Source: Planctomycetes bacterium B3_Pla (GTDB lineage: Bacteria; Planctomycetota; Phycisphaerae; Sedimentisphaerales; Anaerobacaceae). Taken from it: a stretch of 64,000 nucleotides of DNA. How positions within the stretch are numbered: position 1 is the stretch's first letter; every line of letters starts with the position of its first letter. The DNA is taken from positions 186,001-250,000 of the forward strand of contig NJBM01000005.1 in NCBI GenBank assembly GCA_005223045.1, written 5' to 3'. Below are positions 32,019-40,290 of the stretch, piece by piece. The notes beneath the pieces are model-generated. The model saw nothing but the letters and a program-made list of their open reading frames with translations, ran no database searches and had not been told where the DNA came from. A program made the position numbers and the translations under genes.

Positions 32019-32549
32019 CTACTTGGTCCGATATTTCTCTTGAGATTTCAAATGCCTGAAGAGATTGAGGCCCCTTCTTATTGACTCGAATGCAATTTCA
32101 TCATCCGGGACCTCCGACGGATTCAGCAAGACCAGCTCCTGTACTTCCGTTTCGTCAAAATGCGTGGGGAATGCCTCTATGCCGGCATGGAATATCAGGT
32201 CGCAACTGCGGTAGCACACACCTTTGTATTCGTAAGTGTTCGGGAAGGACCCCAAATATTGCAGTGTTTCGACGTTTATATTCAGCTCTTCTCTTATTTC
32301 TCTTTTTATTGCTTCTTCTGCAGTTTCGTCGGGATCTGCGAATCCGCCCGGCAAATCCAGCTTCCCCTTGCCAGGCTCCTGGTTTCTCCTGATCAAGATT
32401 ATCTTTCCATCGTGCTCCAATATTGCACCTCCTGCGGCGGCAACATTATGATAATAGGTGAAGGAGCAGTCCTTGCAGGTGAGCTCCTTTATCCCGTCGA
32501 AGTGCATATCCCCTGAGCCGCAGGAAGGACAATAAGTGAACAATTTCAT
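32019..32549 (-). CDS. NUDIX hydrolase with N-terminal zinc ribbon
   Basis: 176 residues. A zinc-ribbon (Cys7, Cys10, Cys25, Cys28) precedes a NUDIX fold whose box is complete: Gly69, Glu75, REIREEL with Arg83, Glu84, Glu87 and Glu88. This zinc-ribbon NUDIX arrangement resembles NADH pyrophosphatase-like and ADP-ribose-type hydrolases, but substrate cannot be read from sequence. The last ~12 codons were copied into the upstream tandem duplication. Confidence 0.88.
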   Translation of the reverse strand: MKLFTYCPSCGSGDMHFDGIKELTCKDCSFTYYHNVAAAGGAILEHDGKIILIRRNQEPGKGKLDLPGGFADPDETAEEAIKREIREELNINVETLQYLGSFPNTYEYKGVCYRSCDLIFHAGIEAFPTHFDETEVQELVLLNPSEVPDDEIAFESIRRGLNLFRHLKSQEKYRTK

Positions 32550-32647
32550 CGTGTTTGAGCAACCCTATTGCTGTGTGTTAAACCAGTTCCAAAATTCAGC
32601 TACAACACAGACACGGACAATTGAAGTGTCTGCTGTGGATTCAGACA

Positions 32648-32995
32648 TCAACTGGCGCCTTCACTGTCCATTATTTGGGTAAGTTTGTATTTCAGTTCCG
32701 GCAGCTTGTTTGTGGCGACGTCCCAGACTATATAGTAGTCCACTCCAAAATAACCATGAATAAGCTGGTCCCTCATGCCGGTTATTCTCTTCCATTCTAT
32801 ATCGCTGTGCTCGTCCTTGAAATCAGAGGGTATCTTCTTTGCCGCCTCACCAATTATCTCAATACTTCGCACAAACGACCGCTTTAAGGTTTCGTTGGCA
32901 AGAAAATCGGCTTGCTCAACGTTACAGACAGTACATTCGATATAATGTATTTCATCGAGGATGTGGCGCAGATATTCAAGCGGAAAGTGAGACAT
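32648..32995 (-). CDS. hepT: HepT-like HEPN ribonuclease toxin (DUF86)
   Basis: 115 residues, all helical. The HEPN active site Rx4HxY is intact as Arg75, His80, Tyr82 (RDQLIHGY). It overlaps the upstream nucleotidyltransferase gene by 20 nt. In the studied MntA-HepT systems the antitoxin adds AMP to the motif tyrosine and silences the RNase. The C-terminus has the usual DUF86 WDVATNKLPEL helix. Confidence 0.9.
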   Translation of the reverse strand: MSHFPLEYLRHILDEIHYIECTVCNVEQADFLANETLKRSFVRSIEIIGEAAKKIPSDFKDEHSDIEWKRITGMRDQLIHGYFGVDYYIVWDVATNKLPELKYKLTQIMDSEGAS

Positions 32996-33293
32996 ATTCC
33001 ACTTCCTTCAAGACATGAGGTTCAATATAAGGACTCAATGCATCTGTTGTAACAACTTCAACTTTACGTGCGAACAATCCTTCGAGAAAAAAACACGTAT
33101 CAATAAAATTGTCGTAGGTCCTTTTGTCACGGTCGAATTCCACCAATATGTCAATATCACTCTGCGATGAAGAATCGCCTCTCACAAACGACCCGAACAA
33201 TCCTATCGATTTCACACCCAAAGAGCTTAACCTTGCCCTTGACTCTCGCAGCAGGCTTATAATATCCTCTCTTGTTAAATCACCATCAGGCAT
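32976..33293 (-). CDS. mntA: MntA-like nucleotidyltransferase antitoxin
   Basis: 105 residues. Minimal nucleotidyltransferase with the GSx10DxD motif: Gly34-Ser35, Asp46, Asp48 (GSFVRGD ... DIDILVEF). First gene of the pair with the HEPN toxin; gene order and overlap match known MNT-HEPN modules. Expected to act as AMP transferase on HepT. Confidence 0.9.
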   Translation of the reverse strand: MPDGDLTREDIISLLRESRARLSSLGVKSIGLFGSFVRGDSSSQSDIDILVEFDRDKRTYDNFIDTCFFLEGLFARKVEVVTTDALSPYIEPHVLKEVEYVSLSA

Positions 33294-33420
33294 ATACTAT
33301 CATCTCCTGTACAAAGATCCTATGCAGGCAGCAAGCAACATATCTAACCAGCCAACATCCAGGTTGATCATATCTTACATCCTATAGACAGCGTAGCAAG
33401 AGGAATGTAGTATTCTTTTC

Positions 33421-34278
33421 CTACCCACGATGTCGACTCACCGCTCCGGCCACTTTTATCACATCAAGCATTTGCGTCACGTCGTGGACGCGGACGACAG
33501 ATACCCCGGCTGCCGCACACAAAGCTACCGTTGAAGCCGTGCCGTAAATTCGCTCGGATGGATTCTCTTTGCCGGTTATTTTGCCTATAAAGCTTTTGCG
33601 GCTTGTGCCGACAAGTACGCGATAACCGGTTGCAACGAATTTGTCAATATTGTTCAAAAGCACCAGATTATGCTCCACCGTCTTGCCGAACCCGAAGCCG
33701 GGGTCGATAAAGATCAATTTTTTCGCTATGCCGAACTGCTCAGCACGTTTTGCCCGCTCTAACAGAAAATCCAAAACCTCGCCGACAACGTCGTCATATC
33801 TCGGCTGAATCTGCATAGTCGCGGGCGTGCCCAGCATGTGCATCAGTACGACTGAGACCTGTCTTTCGGCCGCCAGTCCGGCCATTCGCTCGTCGCTCAA
33901 GGCGGTAATATCGTTTATCATCCCCGCCCCGGCGTCCAGGGCCGCTATGGCAACGTCATGCTCGTGCGTGTCGATACTGACCGGTGCGCGGGTTTTTTTG
34001 GAAAGTGCCCTTATAACCGGAACTACCCTCTTGATTTGCTCCTTTGCGGACACAGCCGCAGAACCGGGACGGGTGGATTCACCGCCCACGTCGATCATTG
34101 CCGCCCCATCTTCAAGCATCTGAAGGCCATGCTCGACAGCCTTGCGGGAATCGAAGAATTCTCCGCCGTCGCTGAACGAGTCCGGCGTAACATTCAATAT
34201 CCCCATCACAAGGCAGCCGGCCGAAAAATCCAGCCTCCCTCTCGGCCACTCAACAACATGTATGCCGCAATTTTCCAC
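33421..34278 (-). CDS. folP: Dihydropteroate synthase
   Basis: 285 residues from a GTG preceded by GGGAAAA. Joins pterin pyrophosphate and p-aminobenzoate in folate synthesis. Signatures: MGILNVTPDSFSDGG, IDVGGESTRPG, SIDTH, INDITAL, FIDPGFGFGKT and GTSRKSFIG. Tetrahydrofolate is the one-carbon carrier for the methyltransferase encoded at 62352. Lies 17 nt upstream of nothing co-directional except pdxB, which precedes it by 17 nt. Confidence 0.95.
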   Translation of the reverse strand: MENCGIHVVEWPRGRLDFSAGCLVMGILNVTPDSFSDGGEFFDSRKAVEHGLQMLEDGAAMIDVGGESTRPGSAAVSAKEQIKRVVPVIRALSKKTRAPVSIDTHEHDVAIAALDAGAGMINDITALSDERMAGLAAERQVSVVLMHMLGTPATMQIQPRYDDVVGEVLDFLLERAKRAEQFGIAKKLIFIDPGFGFGKTVEHNLVLLNNIDKFVATGYRVLVGTSRKSFIGKITGKENPSERIYGTASTVALCAAAGVSVVRVHDVTQMLDVIKVAGAVSRHRG

Positions 34279-34295
34279 TTTTCCCTTTTTACTTG

Positions 34296-35453
34296 TTACT
34301 TGTTACTTTTTACTTCAAATCCAATCCCCGCCAGCTTCCCGGCCAAATTGGCGCTTGCGTCTTCAATTATTACCTTAGTATTCTGAAACTCCCTTCGCAC
34401 AGGATAATTCTTGCGGAGACCGTCAAAAAGCCTGCCTCCTTCGTTTGGCGGACTGTCCAGAATCTGCCTCAATCCGCTGTCGTCCCGGTCAATCCTATAT
34501 ACCTTCTGCACTGCACTCAAAATCGCCTCACGCTCGCTTGCAACGTCCGGATTTATCGTGAACTCGGGCACTGCCGGCTCGGGCAGAAAGTCCTCGATGC
34601 CGAATTTCGGCTCAAGTGAGAAATAATCACACGCTGCACCGTATATCATAATCATGCCGGCAATCTTGCCGTCCAGCGAATAGCCGGCGATGTGCGGCGT
34701 GCCGAGATCGACCATTTGCAGCAGATCCGTATCGATATCCGGCTCGTTCTCCCAGACGTCGAGCACAACGGCCCCGAATCGCTCCGACCGTATCGCCGCT
34801 TTCAAAGCTGCGCTGTCAACCACGCCGCCGCGAGAGGCATTGACGAACACGCACCCTTTCTTAAGGGATTTGAAAAACTCTTCATTTGCCAGATGAAATG
34901 TCTTATCCGGACCTTCGAACGTCAGCGGTGTGTGAAGTGTGATGAAATCGCAGTTGAAAAGTTCCTTTAACGGCAGATACCTGGCATCCCCGGTCTGCCT
35001 TTGCAAAGGTGGGTCGTTCAGATAAACATCCATGCCCAAAGCTGCACATTTTTTCGCCACCCTGCTGCCGACGTTACCAACGCCGATAATACCTATCGAT
35101 TTGCCTTCCAGATCGAGAGCGTACTTTTGCCCGATTTCGAGCAGCCCGGCAATTACATATTCAGCGGCGGAGTTGGCGTTTGAGCCAGGCGCCGATGCAA
35201 AACCGATATTGTGCCGCCGCAGAAAATCAACATCGATGTGGTCAATGCCGATAGTGGCGGTGGCAACGAATCGCACCTTGCCACCCGCCAGGAGGTCCTC
35301 ACCCACCGGTGTGATGCTGCGCACTAACAGCACATCTGCCTCGGCAACAATATCCGGTGTTATTTCCCGCCCGGCCACAACCTCTACCTCGCCGATGGAA
35401 GAGAAACACTCACCGACAAACGGAATATTTGCATCCGCGATTATTTTCATCAT
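34296..35453 (-). CDS. pdxB: Erythronate-4-phosphate dehydrogenase
   Basis: About 385 residues from tandem ATG codons at 35453/35450; the longer frame to 35489 would overlap the upstream gene. Second step of DXP-dependent pyridoxal 5'-phosphate synthesis. Matches the PdxB group of D-2-hydroxyacid dehydrogenases: MKIIADANIPF opening, VRSITPV, GIDHIDVDFL, the dinucleotide motif GIIGVGNVGSRVAK, and a C-terminal PdxB-specific domain. Begins 4 nt after the radical SAM gene, so co-translated. Confidence 0.88.
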   Translation of the reverse strand: MMKIIADANIPFVGECFSSIGEVEVVAGREITPDIVAEADVLLVRSITPVGEDLLAGGKVRFVATATIGIDHIDVDFLRRHNIGFASAPGSNANSAAEYVIAGLLEIGQKYALDLEGKSIGIIGVGNVGSRVAKKCAALGMDVYLNDPPLQRQTGDARYLPLKELFNCDFITLHTPLTFEGPDKTFHLANEEFFKSLKKGCVFVNASRGGVVDSAALKAAIRSERFGAVVLDVWENEPDIDTDLLQMVDLGTPHIAGYSLDGKIAGMIMIYGAACDYFSLEPKFGIEDFLPEPAVPEFTINPDVASEREAILSAVQKVYRIDRDDSGLRQILDSPPNEGGRLFDGLRKNYPVRREFQNTKVIIEDASANLAGKLAGIGFEVKSNK

Positions 35454-35457
35454 ATCG

Positions 35458-36501
35458 CTAAAGCTCAAATCCCGCGATTTCTGTGCCACAATCAGGGCAT
35501 TTCGCGTCTTTAATATTGTTTGCGACTATTTTGTAGCCGACTCGTTCAATCACAATTTGGCCGCAATTGTAGCAAAATGTGCTCTCCGACCTGGCCCCGG
35601 GTACGTTGCCGAGATATATGTAACGCAGTCCGGCAGATTTGCCTATCTCGAAGGCCCGCTCCAAACTGCTAACGTGTGTGGAAGCTGAGTCGCGATATTT
35701 GTACTGCGGGTGAAAACGGCTGATGTGCCACGGGACATCAGGGCCGGCCTTGTCAACAATGAAGTCGGCAAGCTGCTTGAGTTCGTCGTCCGAATCGTTT
35801 TCGCCGGGCAGCAGCAGCGTCGTAATCTCAAGCCAGATATTCGTTTCCTTCGCGATGTAGCTGATCGTATCGAGCACAGGTTGCAGCCGTGCCTTGCACA
35901 ATCGCCTGTAATAATCCTCGGTGAACGCCTTTAGATCGACATTTATCCCATCGAGCCAATCCCCGGCAAAATCAATCGCCTCAGGCGTCATGTAGCCGTT
36001 ACTGACAAAAACGTTCGTCAGGCCGCGCTGTTTGCCCAACTTCCCGCAATCACTGCACAGCTCCATAAAAATCGTCGGCTCAGTATAAGTATAGGCGATG
36101 CTGGCGCAACGGCTGCGAATTGCGCTGTCGACTATCTGCTCCGGCGGTATTGGCTGTCCGCTGATTTGCCCGTCCTCAAACGCGGCCTGGCTTATCTGCC
36201 AATTCTGGCAGAACTCACAGCGAAAATTGCACCCCATCGTTGCTACCGAAAAGCTGCGCGAGCCAGGCTGAAAATGAAACAGCGGCTTCTTCTCGATCGG
36301 GTCAGGATTAGCCGAGCAGACCTTGTGATAGTTCAGCGAATATAATGTCCCCTCTATGTTCTTGCGCACCGCACATCGTCCCGACTTGCCCTGGTCTATC
36401 ACGCACCGCCAGTTACAGAGCTTACACGCAACTTTCTTGTCCTCGCCGGAAGAAGCCTCCCACAATACGGCTCGCTTGAGATTCTCTTTTGCCGGGTTCA
36501 T
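35458..36501 (-). CDS. AmmeMemoRadiSam-type radical SAM protein
   Basis: 347 residues from the ATG at 36501 (AGGAAAA upstream); the GTG at 36537 lacks a ribosome site. N-terminal cysteines Cys26, 29, 33, 43 form a zinc- or cluster-binding knot, the SAM cluster is Cys91, Cys95, Cys98 (CNFRCEFC), and a C-terminal zinc ribbon (CYNCG ... CPDCG) closes the protein. This is the arrangement of the PflA-like proteins that normally neighbour AMMECR1 and Memo genes. Neither neighbour is present here. Reaction unknown. Confidence 0.88.
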   Translation of the reverse strand: MNPAKENLKRAVLWEASSGEDKKVACKLCNWRCVIDQGKSGRCAVRKNIEGTLYSLNYHKVCSANPDPIEKKPLFHFQPGSRSFSVATMGCNFRCEFCQNWQISQAAFEDGQISGQPIPPEQIVDSAIRSRCASIAYTYTEPTIFMELCSDCGKLGKQRGLTNVFVSNGYMTPEAIDFAGDWLDGINVDLKAFTEDYYRRLCKARLQPVLDTISYIAKETNIWLEITTLLLPGENDSDDELKQLADFIVDKAGPDVPWHISRFHPQYKYRDSASTHVSSLERAFEIGKSAGLRYIYLGNVPGARSESTFCYNCGQIVIERVGYKIVANNIKDAKCPDCGTEIAGFEL

Positions 36502-37100
36502 GTTCAGTTTTCCTGAAAATCCATTTGTACTTTTCACGAGTTACTATATCGAATGTATAGGTCAAAATCAATTTTGAAGTGTGTCCGGATGGGTTTGATT
36601 CAGGCGGGGGCATTGCGCGTTGCCGAGAAGATGACTTCCGGCACGATTGTGGTGATTCTTCCCGACCGCGGCGACAGGTACATCAGCACAACGTTGTTCC
36701 GCTCAATATGCGCCAAATGCCCCCCGTAATGTGTATTTCCAATATTCCTTGTTCGATGTTCCCTCCCATTATCGTCGCACAGCTCGGAATCTACCCGCCT
36801 TCTTAATGTCCACATTTTCTCAAGAACTTACTTTTTGGGATTTTTTGTCTACTTTTTTTTCACTTTTTTTCCATTTTTTTCTTGCGTACCTGTATCAACG
36901 CGCGTATGATTTTCATCAGCACACGGATAGAAGCGAACTTGATAAATGCGGCAAAGTGCGAGATTGCGAAAGCGGGCATAGTGCATAAACACAAGATATC
37001 TGGTGCGTCAAGTTCTGCGCGGACAAGCGCAAAATTGGGCCATCTCAGGTGAGATTGCATTCTGTCCATCACTTTGAAGGGAGGTGATCGAGATGACGTG
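36502..37100. other. Interval of ~600 nt with only a gene remnant
   Basis: Apart from the cysteine synthase fragment at 36589-36729 and the short open frames immediately before the protease gene, this stretch has no gene. It contains a T-rich block at 36828-36880 (TTTTTTGTCTACTTTTTTTTC) of low complexity that might end transcription of an unknown plus-strand RNA. Confidence 0.5.
36589..36729 (+). pseudogene. C-terminal fragment of a cysteine synthase-like gene
   Basis: The 46 codons from ATG 36589 to TAA 36727 read ...GALRVAEKMTSGTIVVILP, DRGDRYISTTLF, which is the C-terminal end of O-acetylserine sulfhydrylase / cystathionine beta-synthase-type PLP enzymes. The preceding ~260 residues, including the PLP lysine and binding loops, are absent; upstream is the start of the radical SAM gene. 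A decayed remnant, or the scar of a rearrangement. Confidence 0.8.
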
Positions 37101-37208
37101 ATGACTCGGCAAATAGCGGAGAAGGCAGAGAGTCTTTTGGTGCTGAAAGAAGGCCTCTGCCGAAAAACCACCAAACGAAACATGAAAGAAAAGGGAGAAT
37201 TGCCATGA
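37101..37208 (+). CDS. Small upstream open frame coupled to protease
   Basis: Thirty-five codons (MTRQIAEKAESLLVLKEG start), rich in Lys, Arg and Glu. A near-perfect Shine-Dalgarno (GGGAGGTGATC, 37078-37088) precedes it, but the optimally spaced ATG at 37093 starts only Met-Thr-stop, whose TGA overlaps this ATG (TGATG). The 35-codon frame's TGA overlaps the protease ATG at 37205 (ATGA). It may be a translational relay rather than a protein in its own right. Confidence 0.4.
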   Translation: MTRQIAEKAESLLVLKEGLCRKTTKRNMKEKGELP

Positions 37209-38191
37209 AAAAGGAAAATGTGTACAAAGAAATTGCGGACGTGTGCCAAAACAGGCAAGACGCGTTCCTCGACAAACAAAACGTGGTTGGTGTGGCAACC
37301 GGCCACAAAATAATTGAAAAAGAGGACAAAGACACGGGCAAACCTTGTATAACGTTATTTGTGACACACAAAGTCGGCAGGGACGAACTGAGCAGCGAAG
37401 ACATGATTGAAGAGACAACAGAGGAAGGAATCGAGACCGACGTCGTTGAAAGCGGTGAGATTTTTGCCGGCGGCAACGCCGACGTAGCCGTGCAAGAGGA
37501 GATAGGCATTGAGACTCTCAGACAGCGGATTCGCCCTGCTATGGGAGGCTTCAGTGTAGGCCACCCTAAAGTAACAGCCGGAACAATCGCGACTTGTGTC
37601 TATGATCTGAGACCGTTCCCTGGTATCCCCAGAAGATATTACATTCTCAGCAACAACCATGTATTAGCAAATTCCAACAATGCGCAGATTGGTGATCCGA
37701 TCTTGCAGCCCGGTCGTTATGACGGAGGTACTATACCGGGCGACATTATTGCTCGCCTTTCGAGGTTTGTCCCTATCAGGTTTAAGACGCCAACATCTGT
37801 CCCGCTCAATTACGTTGATGCAGCAATTGCTGAAGGTCAATTCCATAATTTGAATAGGGAGATATTCTGGATTGGTTATATAAAGCAAGTCAACAGCAGG
37901 CCCACGGTTGGGACCATAGTGGAGAAAACGGGCAGAACGACCAATTTCACAACTGGTAGGATTACTGCTCTGAATGCCACCATTGATGTAAACTACGGCG
38001 GCGGGCGAGTTGCTCGTTTCGCCAGGCAGATTGTAACTACAAACATGTCTGCCGGGGGAGACTCGGGAAGCCTCGTGTGCGATACTAAGGAAGGAGCAGT
38101 GGCCCTGTTATTTGCCGGTTCCTCCAGAGTCACTATCGCCAGTCCTATCACTTATGTTCAAAGCTTTCTCGGCATCAGGTTACATCCGTGA
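37205..38191 (+). CDS. Trypsin-like serine protease with N-terminal regulatory-type domain
   Basis: 328 residues, no signal peptide, so cytoplasmic as it stands. The N-terminal ~90 residues (VVGVATGHKIIEKE, CITLFVTHKV, ETDVVESG) form a domain usually seen before this kind of bacterial chymotrypsin-fold protease. The protease domain has His152 (LSNNHVLA), Asp205 (NYVDAAIAE) and Ser287 (AGGDSGSLV). Start ATG follows GGGAG. It is followed after 15 nt by a stand-alone copy of the N-terminal domain. Substrate unknown. Confidence 0.82.
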   Translation: MKKENVYKEIADVCQNRQDAFLDKQNVVGVATGHKIIEKEDKDTGKPCITLFVTHKVGRDELSSEDMIEETTEEGIETDVVESGEIFAGGNADVAVQEEIGIETLRQRIRPAMGGFSVGHPKVTAGTIATCVYDLRPFPGIPRRYYILSNNHVLANSNNAQIGDPILQPGRYDGGTIPGDIIARLSRFVPIRFKTPTSVPLNYVDAAIAEGQFHNLNREIFWIGYIKQVNSRPTVGTIVEKTGRTTNFTTGRITALNATIDVNYGGGRVARFARQIVTTNMSAGGDSGSLVCDTKEGAVALLFAGSSRVTIASPITYVQSFLGIRLHP

Positions 38192-38206
38192 AAAAGCAGG
38201 TGAGAA

Positions 38207-38437
38207 ATGCAGGATTCAGACATTGAAGAAGTGATCTCAGAAATTGCAGATCGGTGGATGGCCATTGATGGAGTAAATGGAATTGCCAAAGGCAAAGAAG
38301 GCGATAAAGACTGTATCTTGGTGTTTGTCAGTAAGAATACACGAAAGATTGAGGAAACCACGCCGAGGCAATTCAAGGGTTTTCCTGTCCGGGTAATGGA
38401 AGTCGGGAACATAGGCGCCCAAGAACAGCCACAGTAG
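38207..38437 (+). CDS. Stand-alone homologue of the protease N-terminal domain
   Basis: 76 residues. The pattern VNGIAKGKEGDKDCILVFVSKNTRKIEETTPRQF, PVRVMEVG runs parallel to VVGVATGHKI...CITLFVTHKV...ETDVVESG of the protease upstream. It may compete with or inhibit the protease's own N-terminal domain. The ATG has AGGTGAGAA upstream. I know no characterised member. Confidence 0.7.
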   Translation: MQDSDIEEVISEIADRWMAIDGVNGIAKGKEGDKDCILVFVSKNTRKIEETTPRQFKGFPVRVMEVGNIGAQEQPQ

Positions 38438-38603
38438 GAGATGAACCGGTCAAAACTGTTCTGAGATATGGGGTTGCTGACTTTGCTGTGCTTTGCCCGA
38501 ATCAGTCTGCAGATTTCAGCGCTGCCGGCAACCCCAAAGCATTAGATATGAGTAACTGTAAGGACGCGTGCCTTGTTTATCGCTTGCGCGGGACTGGTGC
38601 CGG

Positions 38604-39467
38604 CTATTGCTCGAAATCGCGAGGCAGGAACTGAGCTTGCGAAACGCCTCCGCTCATGCGCAGAACTGCAAGGTCATCTTCATCAACCTGCCCGTGAATG
38701 AATTGTTGTACGACGGGGTGGGGGTGGTTACGAATGTGGTCGGCGTCGCCGTCGGCGACAATTTTGCCGTTGTGCAGCATAATGATGCGATCGGCCACCT
38801 TGTAGGCGCTTGTCATGTCGTGTGTGACGACGACCGATGTGACGCCTAATTCTCTCTGCAGTTTGAGAACAAGCTCGTTGATCACATCGGAGCGAATGGG
38901 GTCCAGCCCCGTAGTCGGCTCATCATATAGAACGACTTGAGGATTCAAGGCAATCGCCCTGGCCAATGCCACTCTTTTTCGTTGTCCGCCGGAGAGATTG
39001 GCGGGATAATAATTTTGAAAACCGTCAAGGCCCACCATCGCCAGTTTGGCCTTTACAAGGTCCTCGACTTGTCTAAAGTCAGATATTTCACAGTGTTGTC
39101 TTATTGGAAATATTATGTTTTCCGTGACGTTCAGACTGTCAAACAGCGCGCCTCCCTGAAAGAGAAAGCCGTACTGTGTGCGCACCTTGTTTAGCCGGTT
39201 TTCACTGAGGTCGTCGATCCTGCGATTCTTGAAAAAGACTCGTCCTGAATTTGGCCTGAGCAGGGCTATCAAATGTTTAATCAGGACCGTCTTACCGCAT
39301 CCGCTTGGTCCGATCACGGCGGTGGTCTTGCCTTTCTCTATGGACAGAGAGATATTGTCCAGAACGACATTGTCGCCGAACTTCTTCGTAACATTTTCAA
39401 TCGCAATTATGCCGTTACTGTCGTTGTTTTGTCTGCCGTCCTTGTTTTTGCCCTGTTCCACTTTCAA
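38604..39467 (-). CDS. mlaF: MlaF-type ABC transporter ATP-binding protein
   Basis: 287 residues. Lipid-transport ABC ATPase of the Mla/Mce class: Walker A GPSGCGKT (53-60), the class-specific FLFQGGALFDSLNV, signature LSGGQRKRVALARA, Walker B VVLYDEPTTGLDP. The N-terminal ~18 residues are asparagine/lysine-rich. Follows the permease gene by 13 nt. The substrate-binding MlaD/Mce protein and the periplasmic component expected in a complete system are absent here. Confidence 0.9.
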   Translation of the reverse strand: MKVEQGKNKDGRQNNDSNGIIAIENVTKKFGDNVVLDNISLSIEKGKTTAVIGPSGCGKTVLIKHLIALLRPNSGRVFFKNRRIDDLSENRLNKVRTQYGFLFQGGALFDSLNVTENIIFPIRQHCEISDFRQVEDLVKAKLAMVGLDGFQNYYPANLSGGQRKRVALARAIALNPQVVLYDEPTTGLDPIRSDVINELVLKLQRELGVTSVVVTHDMTSAYKVADRIIMLHNGKIVADGDADHIRNHPHPVVQQFIHGQVDEDDLAVLRMSGGVSQAQFLPRDFEQ

Positions 39468-39480
39468 CTATCTTCTTTCA

Positions 39481-40290
39481 TCAAACCAGGCTCTTTAGCG
39501 GCCAAAATGTGCTGTAAATTGCTTTGAAAACCACTGCCAACGCAAAATTTAGGGCCAATATGGAAACGAAACTTGCCACAAACGCCTCTGTACATGCCTG
39601 TCCGACGCCCTGCGCGCCCTCTTTGCACGTGAAGCCTTTGTAGCAGCTAATAGCCGCTATGGCTACGCCAAAGAAAAAGCCTTTTGCGACTCCGACGGAT
39701 ACATCCCACAATTCCACGCCATAAGCACTGAAGCTCCAATAGGCGCGGCTGTTGATTCCATATTGAACGACGCTTATGAAGTATCCGCCGATAATGCCCA
39801 TCAAGTCCGCGTAGATAATAAGTACAGGCGTCAGCAGCAGGCAGGCCAGAATGCGCGGCGCGACAAGGTATCGTATGGGATTGGTGCCCATGCTCCTGAT
39901 GGCATCGATTTGTTCGGTGACGTTCATCGTGCCCAGCTCGGCGGTCAAAGCCCCCCCGACGCGCCCTGCTAACATGACAGCGGCCAGTACCGGCCCTAAT
40001 TCCTTCACAACGGCAATGTTAATCAAATTACCCATGTGCTCTTCCAGACCCATAGCTGCGAGCTGGCCGTACAGTTGAACTGCCAATGTCATTCCGACAA
40101 AGGCGCCGGTAACCATGACAACCGGGACGCTGTGAACGCCGATGATATTCATTTGTGCCCATATTAGCGGATACGTGGGCGGGCTAAAGCAGGTTCTTAA
40201 GGACGCAATCATCGACTGCCAGACGAATCTTGCGAACCGTCCCATATTGTTTACCCCCCCTATCGCTTTGGCTCCTACAACTCCAATCAT
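39481..40290 (-). CDS. mlaE: MlaE-type lipid transport permease
   Basis: 269 residues with five to six membrane helices. Matches MlaE: VTGAFVGMTLAVQLYGQL, GRVGGALTAELGTMNVTEQIDAI and the C-terminal FKAIYSTFW. Forms the membrane channel for phospholipid trafficking between inner and outer membrane with the ATPase downstream. First gene of the pair; the internal ATG at residue 16 is a possible alternative start. Confidence 0.9.
   Translation of the reverse strand: MIGVVGAKAIGGVNNMGRFARFVWQSMIASLRTCFSPPTYPLIWAQMNIIGVHSVPVVMVTGAFVGMTLAVQLYGQLAAMGLEEHMGNLINIAVVKELGPVLAAVMLAGRVGGALTAELGTMNVTEQIDAIRSMGTNPIRYLVAPRILACLLLTPVLIIYADLMGIIGGYFISVVQYGINSRAYWSFSAYGVELWDVSVGVAKGFFFGVAIAAISCYKGFTCKEGAQGVGQACTEAFVASFVSILALNFALAVVFKAIYSTFWPLKSLV

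Larger units (their letters stand above)
30204..32054 (+). repeat. Tandem duplication, unit B
   Basis: About 1.85 kb, homologous to 28353-30178, from the lipA scar to the 3' end of the intact NUDIX gene. Unit B is slightly longer, mainly because its PilX-like gene carries an extra 24 nt. Confidence 0.9.

Noticed and set aside
38470..38535. GGGGTTGC...GCAACCCC stem as a terminator of the protease unit
   Set aside because: Only 8 bp with a loop of 50 nt and no T-run after it; left out as a feature.
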